Positions 8,416 to 16,170 of a DNA stretch of 64,000 nucleotides are shown piece after piece (the stretch's first letter is position 1; every line of letters begins with the position of its first letter). The translations under genes were made by a program, and so were the position numbers. This stretch comes from Spelaeicoccus albus (GTDB lineage: Bacteria; Actinomycetota; Actinomycetes; Actinomycetales; Brevibacteriaceae): NCBI RefSeq assembly GCF_013409065.1, contig NZ_JACBZP010000001.1, positions 1,116,001 through 1,180,000 on the forward strand, read 5' to 3'. The notes under the pieces are model-generated. The model was not told where the DNA came from, did no database searches, and was given only the letters and a program-made list of their open reading frames with translations.

Positions 8416-9192
8416 ATGGACGACGAACTTGCGACTCAGTCGCAAATCACGGCAGAAATCCGTGCGGCCCACGCCGACTACGCAGCCGGCCGCGAAGCCG
8501 GAGCCCCGGCCGAGACCCGCACCCGCACCGACTTCCCGCCCTACCGCAGCAGCGTGTTGCGCCACCCCACCAAGGATCCGCGCCACGTCGACCCGGAGAT
8601 CATCGAACTGTGGTCGCCGGCGTTCGGGCACAGCGACGTCGCGCCGATCGAGGCGGATCTGACCGCGCAACACACCGGCGAACCACTGGGTGAGCGGATC
8701 GTGGTCACGGGCAAACTTTTGGACGGCGAAGGCCGGCCGGTGCGCCGCCAACTCATCGAGCTCTGGCAAGCCAATGCCGGCGGCCGTTACATCCACAAGC
8801 GCGACAGGCACCCGGCGCCGCTCGATCCGAACTTCACCGGCACGGGCCGGCTCATCACCGACGACGACGGCACCTACCGGTTCACCACGATCAAGCCGGG
8901 TGCGTATCCGTGGAAGAACCACGACAACGCGTGGCGCCCGGCGCATATCCACTTCTCGGTATTCGGCGATTCGTTCACGCAGCGGCTCATCACTCAGATG
9001 TACTTTCCCGGCGATCCGCTGTTCCCGCTCGATCCCATTTACAATTCGATGGTGGACGACGCCGCGCGCGAGCGCCTGGTCGCCGCCTACGATCACGATC
9101 TCACCTCACCCGAATGGTCGCTCGGCTACCGATGGGACATCGTGCTGACGGGATCGAAGGCAACCTGGTTCGAACGATCAGGCGAGGAGTAG
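8416..9192 (+). CDS. pcaH: Protocatechuate 3,4-dioxygenase beta subunit
   Basis: 258 residues. PcaH with PcaG forms the non-haem Fe(III) intradiol dioxygenase that opens protocatechuate to 3-carboxy-cis,cis-muconate. The intradiol core runs from about residue 90, with ELWQANAGGRYIHKRD and the iron-ligand segment GAYPWKNHDNAWRPAHIHF, where the Tyr and the two His of HIH are ligands. ATG 8416 was chosen because AAGAGG lies seven bases upstream; in-frame ATG 8401 has no such site. The gene ends three bases before pcaG. It is the first enzyme gene of the pca operon, behind the IclR gene. Confidence 0.95.
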   Translation: MDDELATQSQITAEIRAAHADYAAGREAGAPAETRTRTDFPPYRSSVLRHPTKDPRHVDPEIIELWSPAFGHSDVAPIEADLTAQHTGEPLGERIVVTGKLLDGEGRPVRRQLIELWQANAGGRYIHKRDRHPAPLDPNFTGTGRLITDDDGTYRFTTIKPGAYPWKNHDNAWRPAHIHFSVFGDSFTQRLITQMYFPGDPLFPLDPIYNSMVDDAARERLVAAYDHDLTSPEWSLGYRWDIVLTGSKATWFERSGEE

Positions 9193-9195
9193 ACA

Positions 9196-9753
9196 ATGAC
9201 GTCCCAACCAACACCCGGCCAGACCGTCGGCCCGTTCTTCCACTATTCGCTGCCGTATGACGACGGCCCCGAACTCGTCGGCCCCTACGACGCGCGCGCC
9301 GTCACTCTGCACGGCTACCTTTACGACGGGCACGGCGACCCGGTGCCGGACGGCCTCATCGAGATCTGGCAGGTCGGCGAGGCCGGCACCGTCGTGCAGG
9401 AGACCGGTTCGCTGCGGCGCGACCATCGCACCTTCACCGGCTTCGGCCGCGCGCAAACCGACGCCGACGGACACTTCCGGTTCTTCACGGTGATCCCGGG
9501 CATCGACCCGAAGCGACCGGACGTCGCGCCGTTCATTGCCGTGGTCGTCCTGGCGCGCGGTCTGCTCGACAAACTCCACACCCGCATCTACCTGCCCGGA
9601 TACGCCGATTTGAACGCTGCCGACCCGCTGCTGACCTCGCTCGACCCGGCGGAACGGGATACCCTCACGGCGACCGAGGATGGCGAGGGATCTCTGCGTC
9701 ACGACCTACGGCTGCAGGGCGAGAATGAGACGGTCTTCCTTGCCTTCGGCTGA
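9196..9753 (+). CDS. pcaG: Protocatechuate 3,4-dioxygenase alpha subunit
   Basis: 185 residues, the shorter subunit partner of PcaH. The N-terminal PTPGQTVGPFFHYSLPY and GYLYDGHGDPVPDGLIEIWQ are hallmark segments of PcaG, and FIAVVVLARGLLDKLHTRIYLPG matches the subunit interface region. Alpha subunits resemble the beta subunit but lack the complete iron site, which fits here. A GAGGAG ribosome binding site lies across the pcaH stop, so the two subunits are probably made in step. The 3' end overlaps the likely pcaB start by 29 bases. Confidence 0.95.
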   Translation: MTSQPTPGQTVGPFFHYSLPYDDGPELVGPYDARAVTLHGYLYDGHGDPVPDGLIEIWQVGEAGTVVQETGSLRRDHRTFTGFGRAQTDADGHFRFFTVIPGIDPKRPDVAPFIAVVVLARGLLDKLHTRIYLPGYADLNAADPLLTSLDPAERDTLTATEDGEGSLRHDLRLQGENETVFLAFG

Positions 9754-11122
9754 CGTGACCTCGGCGGACGTCGGCCTGCTCTCCCCGGTCTGGGCCGGAA
9801 CCCGGGTGGCGCACGCAACGAGCGACGCCGTCGTCATCGCGTCCATGCTGCGGGCCGAAGCAGCACTCGGCCATGCCTTGGCCGACCACGACGTCATACC
9901 GGGTACCGCCGCGGAAGCGATCGAGTCCGCGTCACGCGAAGGCGCGTACGACATGGTGTCGATCACCGTTCGCAGCCGTGAGGGCGGCAACCCGCTGATC
10001 CCGCTGCTTTCCGACCTGCGCGAGCGCGTCGCCGCCGTCGATGATTCGGCAAGCCGGTACGTGCACCGCGGAGCAACGAGCCAGGACATCATCGATACCG
10101 CGTTGATGATGGCCTCGGCCGGAGCGTTCGACGTCATGCTTGCCGACCTCGAGTCGGTCGAGGACTCGCTGGCGCGGCTCGCGGACCGCTATCGGGACGC
10201 CGTGATGGCCGCCCGCACCCTCACCCAACACGGCGTGCCGACCACGTTCGGCCTGAAATCCGCCGGCTGGCTTGGCGGAGTCCTGCGGGCCGCGACCGGC
10301 GCTCGCAGCGTCCGCGACTACCTGCCGATCCAATTGGGCGGGGCGTCCGGCACATTGTCGGCGCTGGCGGCGGCAAGCAGCCCGGGCCGCGCCCTCGAGG
10401 TCGTCCAGTCGTTTGCCGACCGGCTCGGGCTGGCGGCACCGGACGTGCCTTGGCACACCGATCGGACGCCCGTGACGATGGTGGCCGATGCCTGCGTGCG
10501 CATTACCGATGCGCTCGGCAAAATCGCTACCGACGTGGCAACCCTGAGCCGTACCGAGATCGGCGAACTCGCCGAAGGCACCGGCGGTGGGTCGTCGGCC
10601 ATGCCGCAAAAGCGCAACCCCGTGAGATCGGTACTGATCAAGTCCGCGCACGTGCAGGCGCCCGCCTTGGCCGCCACCTTGCATGCGGCGGCCGCGCCCG
10701 CCGATGAAAGGCCGGACGGCGACTGGCATGCCGAATGGGCGGCGCTCATCGAGCTGCTCCGGCTGGCGGGCGGCGCCGCCGAACTGGCAGCGGACCTCGC
10801 CGCGCACCTCACCGTCGACACCGAACGCATGGGCCGCAACGTCGGACTCAGCCGCGGCCTGATCGTCAGTGAGCGGCTCATGCTCGAGCTGGCTCCGGAA
10901 ATCGGCCGCGACGCCGTCCGGCGCCTTGTCGTCCGGGCTGCGGAAGGCGCCGATCTGCGCCGATTGCTGATCGCCGAGCTCGGCACGGCCCGGTCCGGGG
11001 AGATCGACGACCTACTCGACCCGGCCCAATACCTCGGCGCTTCCGAACTGATCATCGACCGCACGCTCGCCCGGTACGAAAGTGCCGCGGCCGCCCGCCG
11101 GGCCACGAAAGGTGACGCATGA
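9725..11122 (+). CDS. pcaB: 3-Carboxy-cis,cis-muconate cycloisomerase
   Basis: 465 residues, a fumarase/aspartase-superfamily enzyme that lactonises 3-carboxymuconate to 4-carboxymuconolactone. The superfamily signature GGGSSAMPQKRNPVRS is present, with upstream VHRGATSQDIIDTAL and RTLTQHGVPTTFGLK, both typical of PcaB. The start is taken at ATG 9725, which has AGGGCGAG just upstream but overlaps pcaG by 29 bases; GTG 9755, two bases after the pcaG stop, is the alternative and lacks a ribosome binding site. The last codon overlaps pcaD (ATGA), so these genes form one transcript. Confidence 0.93.
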   Translation: MRRSSLPSADVTSADVGLLSPVWAGTRVAHATSDAVVIASMLRAEAALGHALADHDVIPGTAAEAIESASREGAYDMVSITVRSREGGNPLIPLLSDLRERVAAVDDSASRYVHRGATSQDIIDTALMMASAGAFDVMLADLESVEDSLARLADRYRDAVMAARTLTQHGVPTTFGLKSAGWLGGVLRAATGARSVRDYLPIQLGGASGTLSALAAASSPGRALEVVQSFADRLGLAAPDVPWHTDRTPVTMVADACVRITDALGKIATDVATLSRTEIGELAEGTGGGSSAMPQKRNPVRSVLIKSAHVQAPALAATLHAAAAPADERPDGDWHAEWAALIELLRLAGGAAELAADLAAHLTVDTERMGRNVGLSRGLIVSERLMLELAPEIGRDAVRRLVVRAAEGADLRRLLIAELGTARSGEIDDLLDPAQYLGASELIIDRTLARYESAAAARRATKGDA

Positions 11123-11850
11123 CCGAATCCCTCCTGCTGGGCCCGTCGCTCGGCACTTCCACGACCTTGTGGAGCAAGGTTCCGGCGCTCTTGTCCGGCG
11201 ACGTTGCGGCTTGGGGCTACGACATCCCGGGCCACGGCACCCAAAAGCCCGCCACGACCCCGCTCACGGCCGCGGCGCTGGCCGATCAGGTCGTGGAGAT
11301 CGCCGACGGGCTCGGCCTGGACACGTTCCACTTCGCCGGCGTATCGATCTCCGGTGCGGTCGGACTCGAACTGGCATTGCGCCATCCCGGCCGACTGCAC
11401 ACGCTCACGGTCATTTGCTCCAATGCGAAAATCGGCGACGCCGACGGTTGGCACGACCGGGCCGCGCAAGTCCGCGCACAAGGTACGCCGTCGCTGGTGG
11501 ACGGGTCGGCCCGGCGCTGGTTCGCCGATGGGTTCCTGGCCCGCGACCCGGCGTCCGGCGGCCGGCTACTCGGCGAGCTCAGCGACGCGGACGACGAATC
11601 GTATGCCCTGCTGTGCGAGATGCTGGCCGACTTCGACGTGCGTGACCGGCTCGGTGAGATCACGGTGCCCACGCTGGTGCTGGCCGGCGAGTTCGACGAG
11701 GTCGTGACGCCCGGCGACGCGCGCGCCACAGCCGACCGGGTCCCTGGCGGCGCATTCACCGAGATCGCGGACGCGGCGCACCTGGCGCCCATCGAACAAC
11801 CCGCCGCCGTGGCGGACGCCCTGACCGACTTCATCGGAGGTAATTCATGA
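11119..11850 (+). CDS. pcaD: 3-Oxoadipate enol-lactonase
   Basis: 243 residues, an alpha/beta hydrolase that converts beta-ketoadipate enol-lactone to beta-ketoadipate. Visible are the LGPSLGTS start segment, the nucleophile turn GVSISGAVG (Ser in GxSxS), the acid in GEFDEVVTP and the catalytic His in DAAHLAPIEQP. In many actinomycetes PcaD is fused to PcaC (PcaL); here it is free-standing, and PcaC is instead fused to the downstream CoA-transferase subunit. The gene overlaps both neighbours by 4 bp. Confidence 0.93.
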   Translation: MTESLLLGPSLGTSTTLWSKVPALLSGDVAAWGYDIPGHGTQKPATTPLTAAALADQVVEIADGLGLDTFHFAGVSISGAVGLELALRHPGRLHTLTVICSNAKIGDADGWHDRAAQVRAQGTPSLVDGSARRWFADGFLARDPASGGRLLGELSDADDESYALLCEMLADFDVRDRLGEITVPTLVLAGEFDEVVTPGDARATADRVPGGAFTEIADAAHLAPIEQPAAVADALTDFIGGNS

Positions 11851-12941
11851 GCCCGGCCACCGACGACGACCGCCGCCGGGAGGGGATGAACGTGCGTCGC
11901 CAAGTACTCGGCGGCGCGCACGTCGACGCTGCCTCGGCCGGCGCCGACGAATTCACCGGCGACTTCCAAGACTTCATCACCCGCTACGCCTGGGGCGATA
12001 TCTGGCAGCGGCCCGGTTTGGCCCGCCGCGATCGGAGCATTGCCGTGTTGACCGCACTCGCGGCCCACGGCCACCTGGACGAACTCGGCATGCACGTGCG
12101 CGCAGCCGTCCGCAACGGCCTCAGCGACTCCGAAATCAAGGAGGTGCTGTTGCAAAGCGCCATCTACGTGGGCGTGCCCGCGGCCAACTCGGCGTTCAAG
12201 GTCGCCCAGCGCGTGCTGGCCGACGTGCACGCCGGCGAGCAGCCGGCGTCCGAGACGGACAAAGTCTTCGACGCAGACAAGTCCGTCGACGACATCGCGG
12301 ACGGCTCGACGGTGCTCATTGGCGGTTTCGGCAACGCCGGGCAACCGTGGGAACTCATCGACGCGCTGCGCCATCAGGGTGCGCGCGATCTGACGGTCGT
12401 CAACAACAACGCCGGCAACGGCGAAGTCGGTCTTGCGGCGCTGCTGAAGGCCGGGCAGGTACGCAAGATCATTTGCTCATTCCCGCGTCAAAAGGACTCG
12501 CAGGTGTTCGATGAGCTGTACCGGGCCGGCGAGATCGAGTTGGAACTCGTCCCGCAAGGCAATTTGGCCGAGCGTATCCGCGCGGGCGGCGCCGGGATCG
12601 GCGGGTTCTTCACCCCGACCGGCTACGGCACGGCGCTGGCGGAGGGGAAGGAAACGCGCACTATCGATGGACGCGGGTACGTGTTCGAAATGCCGATTCG
12701 GGCAGATGTCGCGTTGATCAAGGCGCACCGGGCCGACGTCCGCGGCAATCTCGTCTACCGGAAAACGGCGCGTAATTTCGGCCCGATCATGGCGACTGCC
12801 GCGGCCACGACAATTGCCCAAGTACAGGACGTCGTGCCGCTTGGCGGCATCGACCCGGAGAACGTGGTGACGCCCGGCATTTACGTCGATCGCGTCGTCC
12901 GGACGCAGGTGCAGCCTGCCCCGGTGAAGGAGCAGGCATGA
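11847..12941 (+). CDS. Fusion: 4-carboxymuconolactone decarboxylase + 3-oxoadipate CoA-transferase alpha
   Basis: 364 residues with two complete domains. Residues ~10-127 are a carboxymuconolactone decarboxylase (PcaC; EFTGDFQDFITRYAWGDIWQ, then LTALAAHGHLDELGMHVRA). After a ~12-residue linker, residues ~139-364 are the alpha subunit of 3-oxoadipate CoA-transferase (PcaI; DGSTVLIGGFGNAGQPWELI, then GAGIGGFFTPTGYGTALAEG). The frame is open throughout, with no in-frame start codon or ribosome binding site at the junction, so it is read as one polypeptide. It would catalyse the decarboxylation step and, with PcaJ, the later CoA activation, i.e. steps on both sides of PcaD. I know of PcaL (PcaD-PcaC) fusions but not of this one. 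4-bp overlaps on both sides. Confidence 0.92.
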   Translation: MSPATDDDRRREGMNVRRQVLGGAHVDAASAGADEFTGDFQDFITRYAWGDIWQRPGLARRDRSIAVLTALAAHGHLDELGMHVRAAVRNGLSDSEIKEVLLQSAIYVGVPAANSAFKVAQRVLADVHAGEQPASETDKVFDADKSVDDIADGSTVLIGGFGNAGQPWELIDALRHQGARDLTVVNNNAGNGEVGLAALLKAGQVRKIICSFPRQKDSQVFDELYRAGEIELELVPQGNLAERIRAGGAGIGGFFTPTGYGTALAEGKETRTIDGRGYVFEMPIRADVALIKAHRADVRGNLVYRKTARNFGPIMATAAATTIAQVQDVVPLGGIDPENVVTPGIYVDRVVRTQVQPAPVKEQA

Positions 12942-13591
12942 GCGAGAACACACGGCTGTCCCGCGAACAGATCGCCGAACGGGTCGCCGCCGACATCCCG
13001 CACGGCGCCTACGTGAATCTCGGGATCGGCCTGCCCACCACCGTGTCGAACTACCTCTCGCCCGGCAGCGGCGTCATCCTGCACACCGAGAACGGGATGC
13101 TCGGTATGGGGCCCGAGGCCGAGCCCGGCAAAGTCGATCCCGATCTGCTGAATGCCGGCAAGGTGCCGGTGACGGAATTGCCGGGGGCAGCCTACTTCCA
13201 CCACGCCGACTCGTTCGCCATGATGCGCGGCGGTCACCTGGACATCTGCGTGCTCGGCGCCTATCAAGTGTCGGCCGGCGGGGACCTGGCGAATTGGAGC
13301 ACCGGGGCCCCCGGCGCGATCCCCGCGATCGGCGGCGCCATGGATTTGGCGATCGGCGCCAAACGGGTTTTCGTGATGATGAACCTGCTGGCCAAGGACG
13401 GCAGCAGCAAACTCGTGGACGAATGCACGTATCCGCTGACCGGGGTCGGATGCGTCAGCCGCGTGTACACCGACGTCGCGGTCATCGACGTGACGGCGGA
13501 CGGGTTCGCGGTTTCCGAAACCTTCGGTGGGTTCACCGTCGACGACGTGCGCGACATGACCGGGCTCGACCTTCTCGAATCGGCCGGATAG
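12938..13591 (+). CDS. pcaJ: 3-Oxoadipate CoA-transferase beta subunit
   Basis: 217 residues. With the PcaI domain of the upstream fusion it would transfer CoA from succinyl-CoA to beta-ketoadipate. The catalytic glutamate lies in HTENGMLGMGP, and the SxGDLANWSTGAPGAIPAIG and MNLLAKDGSSKLVDECTYPL segments are conserved in CoA-transferase family I beta subunits. It starts on ATGA overlapping the fusion gene. No pcaF thiolase follows, so the final cleavage to succinyl-CoA and acetyl-CoA must be encoded elsewhere. Confidence 0.93.
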   Translation: MSENTRLSREQIAERVAADIPHGAYVNLGIGLPTTVSNYLSPGSGVILHTENGMLGMGPEAEPGKVDPDLLNAGKVPVTELPGAAYFHHADSFAMMRGGHLDICVLGAYQVSAGGDLANWSTGAPGAIPAIGGAMDLAIGAKRVFVMMNLLAKDGSSKLVDECTYPLTGVGCVSRVYTDVAVIDVTADGFAVSETFGGFTVDDVRDMTGLDLLESAG

Positions 13592-13600
13592 GAGCGTTCG

Positions 13601-14776
13601 ATGGATAACAGGTCCCGCACTCAGGTCGCGATCGTCGGCGCCGGACCCGCAGGGCTCCTGCTCGCCCACCTGCTGCGCCGATCGGGCATCGAATCGGTGG
13701 TGCTGGAGAACCGATCCCGCTCCTACGCCGAGGCCCGGATCCGTGCCGGTATCCTCGAGCAAGGATCCGTCGACGTCCTGCGGGCCGCCGGCCTGGGGGA
13801 CCGGTTGAACCGCGAGGGCATGCGACACGGCGGCATCTACCTGCAGCACGGCGAACGCCGGACGCACCTTGACTTCGAGGCCGGATGCGGCCGCAGCGTG
13901 TGGGTGTACGGCCAGACGGAAGTCGTCAAGGACCTGATTGCCGCTGCCGACGCCGACGGGCAGCGGATCGATTGGGAGATTTCCGGCGACGCCCTGCACG
14001 ACGTCGACACCGATGCGCCGTACGTGACCTACCGCGACTCCGACGGCGCCTCCTGCCGCGTGGATGCCGCAGTGATCGCCGGCACCGACGGATTCCACGG
14101 AATCTCGCGACCGGCCATCCCGGAGGCGCGGCGGTCGGTGCTGGAAAAGGAGTACCCCTACGCGTGGCTCGGCATTTTGGCCGAGACGGCCCCGGCCACC
14201 GACGACCTGATCTATTCGCGCAATAAGCGCGGATTCGCGTTGTACTCGATGCGCTCGCGCGAGGTGTCGCGGCTCTACTTGCAGGTTCCGGCCGGCGAGA
14301 AGGTCGACGCATGGTCCGACGACCGGATCTGGGACGAGCTGGCCCGCCGGTTCGCGTACGACGGGTGGAGCCTCAACACCGGCCCGGTCATCGACAAATC
14401 GGTGCTGCCGATGCGCTCGTTCGTCTCGGCGCCGATGCGGCACGGCAATCTGGTGTTGGCCGGGGACAGCGCACACATCGTGCCGCCAACCGGCGCCAAG
14501 GGGCTCAATCTGGCGATCTCAGACGTCGTGCTGCTGGCCCGGGCACTGCATGCGAAGTTCACCGCGAACGACGACCGGCTCATCGATTCGTATCCGAGTG
14601 ACGCGGCGGCCCGGCTCTGGCGTGCCACGCATTTTTCGTACTGGATGACAACGATGATGCACGTCAGCGACGATGCTTTCACCAACGAACTGCAGGCCAG
14701 CCAATTGCGTTACGTGATGGGATCCGAGATCGCCCAGGCAAGCTTGGCCGAAAACTACACCGGGATGCCCTACTAA
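13601..14776 (+). CDS. pobA: 4-Hydroxybenzoate 3-monooxygenase
   Basis: 391 residues, the FAD enzyme that hydroxylates 4-hydroxybenzoate to protocatechuate with NAD(P)H and O2. It has VAIVGAGPAGLLLAHLL (residues ~9-25), the p-hydroxybenzoate hydroxylase segment EARIRAGILEQGSVD, and the second FAD motif GDSAHIVPPTGAKGLNLAISD. Length agrees with the family (~390). It follows pcaJ after nine bases and a GGAGCG ribosome binding site, so the operon carries the entry reaction as well as the ring-cleavage branch. Confidence 0.95.
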   Translation: MDNRSRTQVAIVGAGPAGLLLAHLLRRSGIESVVLENRSRSYAEARIRAGILEQGSVDVLRAAGLGDRLNREGMRHGGIYLQHGERRTHLDFEAGCGRSVWVYGQTEVVKDLIAAADADGQRIDWEISGDALHDVDTDAPYVTYRDSDGASCRVDAAVIAGTDGFHGISRPAIPEARRSVLEKEYPYAWLGILAETAPATDDLIYSRNKRGFALYSMRSREVSRLYLQVPAGEKVDAWSDDRIWDELARRFAYDGWSLNTGPVIDKSVLPMRSFVSAPMRHGNLVLAGDSAHIVPPTGAKGLNLAISDVVLLARALHAKFTANDDRLIDSYPSDAAARLWRATHFSYWMTTMMHVSDDAFTNELQASQLRYVMGSEIAQASLAENYTGMPY

Positions 14777-14802
14777 CTGCGGCCGGCGGCCGATTGACGA
14801 CT

Positions 14803-14832
14803 TGCCCGAATAAATTCCCCTATGCGTATTCT
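14803..14832 (+). promoter_or_regulatory. Possible mscL promoter
   Basis: In the 116-base gap after pobA, TTGCCC (14803-14808) and TATTCT (14827-14832) are spaced by 18 bases, compatible with a housekeeping sigma promoter about 60 bases ahead of mscL. TTGACG at 14794 is an alternative -35 but with poor spacing. Sequence resemblance only. Confidence 0.35.
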
Positions 14833-14892
14833 GTGATGCGCTATGGTTTAGCCCGGCGGCACCGTACTGCCGTAATCGAGAGAGGACAGGAC

Positions 14893-15324
14893 ATGTTTAG
14901 GGGTTTTAAGAACTTTCTGATGCGCGGTGACGTCATCATCGCTGCAGTCGGACTGGTCGTCGCGCTGGCATTCAGTACCCTCATCCAGGCATTTGCCGAT
15001 GCCGTGATCAACCCGCTCGTTGCAGCGATCCAAGGCGGAAGCGGGCCGGGGCTCGGCTGGCAACTCCGCGACGGCGGCGGCGATGCCACGTTCTTGAATG
15101 TCGGCGCCTTCATTTCGGCGATCATTTACTTCGTCATCTTCATGGCCGTCGTCTACTTCGTCATCGTCGTGCCGTACAAGCACATCCAGGCCCGGCGTGG
15201 AATTGAAGCCTTCGGCGACCCGGCTCCAGTGAAGACCTGCCCGGCATGCCTCTCGGCCGACATCCCGGCCGAAGCCAGCAAGTGCAAGTACTGCGGAACG
15301 GAGCAGCCGGCCGACGCCGTCTAA
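14893..15324 (+). CDS. mscL: Large-conductance mechanosensitive channel with zinc-ribbon tail
   Basis: 143 residues, a homopentameric membrane channel that opens under hypo-osmotic membrane tension. The N-terminal GFKNFLMRGDVIIAAVGLVV amphipathic helix and first membrane segment (about 13-42), an extracellular loop, and a second membrane segment (about 71-95) fit MscL. ATG 14893 follows a GAGAGGACAGG ribosome binding site; the upstream open frame is ignored because the conserved MFRGFKNF begins here. After the cytoplasmic helix, residues 116-134 hold CPAC and CKYC, a four-cysteine zinc-ribbon not found in the classic E. coli protein. It stands alone, closed by a strong hairpin. Confidence 0.93.
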   Translation: MFRGFKNFLMRGDVIIAAVGLVVALAFSTLIQAFADAVINPLVAAIQGGSGPGLGWQLRDGGGDATFLNVGAFISAIIYFVIFMAVVYFVIVVPYKHIQARRGIEAFGDPAPVKTCPACLSADIPAEASKCKYCGTEQPADAV

Positions 15325-15342
15325 CTTTTTCGCGGCAGCGAC

Positions 15343-15387
15343 CGCAAAACGCGGCGCGGCGTTCCCGACGCCGCGCCGCGTTTTGCG
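15343..15387. terminator. Bidirectional terminator, 20-bp perfect stem
   Basis: Two 20-base arms (15343-15362 and 15368-15387) are perfect inverse complements around a five-base loop TCCCG. It lies between the convergent mscL and PepSY genes and ends 15 bases before the PepSY stop codon, so it could stop transcription from both sides. The outer arm begins CGCAAAACGCGGCGCG, also seen in the 68-bp palindrome at 47309-47376. Confidence 0.85.
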
Positions 15388-15402
15388 TATTGAGCCGGCG
15401 GG

Positions 15403-15999
15403 TCAGTCGTGTTCCATGTGGAGGATCTTCCCGGTGGACTTCTCGACCTTCACTTCGATGCGGCCTTGCTTGCTGTCTCGAATTTCGACTTCCCATGCAG
15501 GCTTGCCGTTGTAGTCGTCGCTCTCGACGTTTTTGACGGTGCCGCCGTACTTGTCCGTGGCGATCTTACCGGCCCGGTCGCGGCTGACGGCGTTCTTTCC
15601 GGACTGGCTGTTGTCCGTTTGCGCGGCATCGCTCGAATCGTCGTCGGAATTGTCTTCGTCGTGTTTCATGTGGAGGATCTTCCCGGTGGACTTCTCGACC
15701 TTCACTTCGATGCGGCCCTTGTCGCTGCCTCGAATTTCGACTTCCCAGACGGGTTTGCCGTTGTAGTAGTCGTTGTCGACATCCTTGATTTTGCCGCCGT
15801 ATTTGTCCGTGGCGACCTTGCCGGCCTCGTCGCGGGTGACGGCGTCGCCGGACCGTTCATTATCGTGGTTCGACTGCTGGGTCGACGTCGTATCGCCTCC
15901 GCTTTGCATGCCCGAGTCGCTTCCCTGGGAGCACGCGGCCGGCGATCCTGCCGCCACGATGGCGATGCCGGCTGCCAGTGTTCGAAAACGGTGAGTCAT
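15403..15999 (-). CDS. Lipoprotein with two tandem PepSY domains
   Basis: 198 residues. A short signal peptide ends in SPAAC with Cys23 as the likely lipidated residue, so the protein is probably anchored outside the membrane. Two PepSY-like modules of about 60 residues follow (roughly 53-112 and 135-197), each with DEAGKVATDKYGG / DRAGKIATDKYGG, an NGKPxWEVEIR strand and the ending GRIEVKVEKSTGKILHM, separated by an Asp/Ser-rich linker. The near identity of the modules points to a recent internal duplication. PepSY domains are thought to inhibit peptidases or act as extracytoplasmic sensors; the role here is unknown. It converges on mscL. Confidence 0.82.
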   Translation of the reverse strand: MTHRFRTLAAGIAIVAAGSPAACSQGSDSGMQSGGDTTSTQQSNHDNERSGDAVTRDEAGKVATDKYGGKIKDVDNDYYNGKPVWEVEIRGSDKGRIEVKVEKSTGKILHMKHDEDNSDDDSSDAAQTDNSQSGKNAVSRDRAGKIATDKYGGTVKNVESDDYNGKPAWEVEIRDSKQGRIEVKVEKSTGKILHMEHD

Positions 16000-16170
16000 G
16001 AGTCTTCCTTACGTTGACGGGACCGATCGGGATCGGATTCGCCGTATCGGTTTTGTGCTTTGATTCCACGCTCTCGCCGGTCGAGGACGGTTTCAAGCCG
16101 GCTAATGAACCCTTGTCACGGACTTAACCGGCCTTTAACTCCCGGGCTCCGAGCAGGCAAGATGGTGGGT

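Noticed and set aside
12200-12280. PcaC-PcaI junction as a frameshift or missed stop
   Set aside because: The frame is continuous, both domains are complete, and there is no internal start codon or ribosome binding site; it is treated as a true fusion, though resequencing would settle it.
12881-14476. 531-codon minus-strand frame opposite pcaJ and pobA
   Set aside because: Crosses two recognised genes and shows no domain; a GC-skew shadow.
15343-15387. 20-bp inverted repeat as transposon ends
   Set aside because: The arms are only five bases apart and sit between two convergent gene ends; no transposase is present, so a terminator is the simpler reading.
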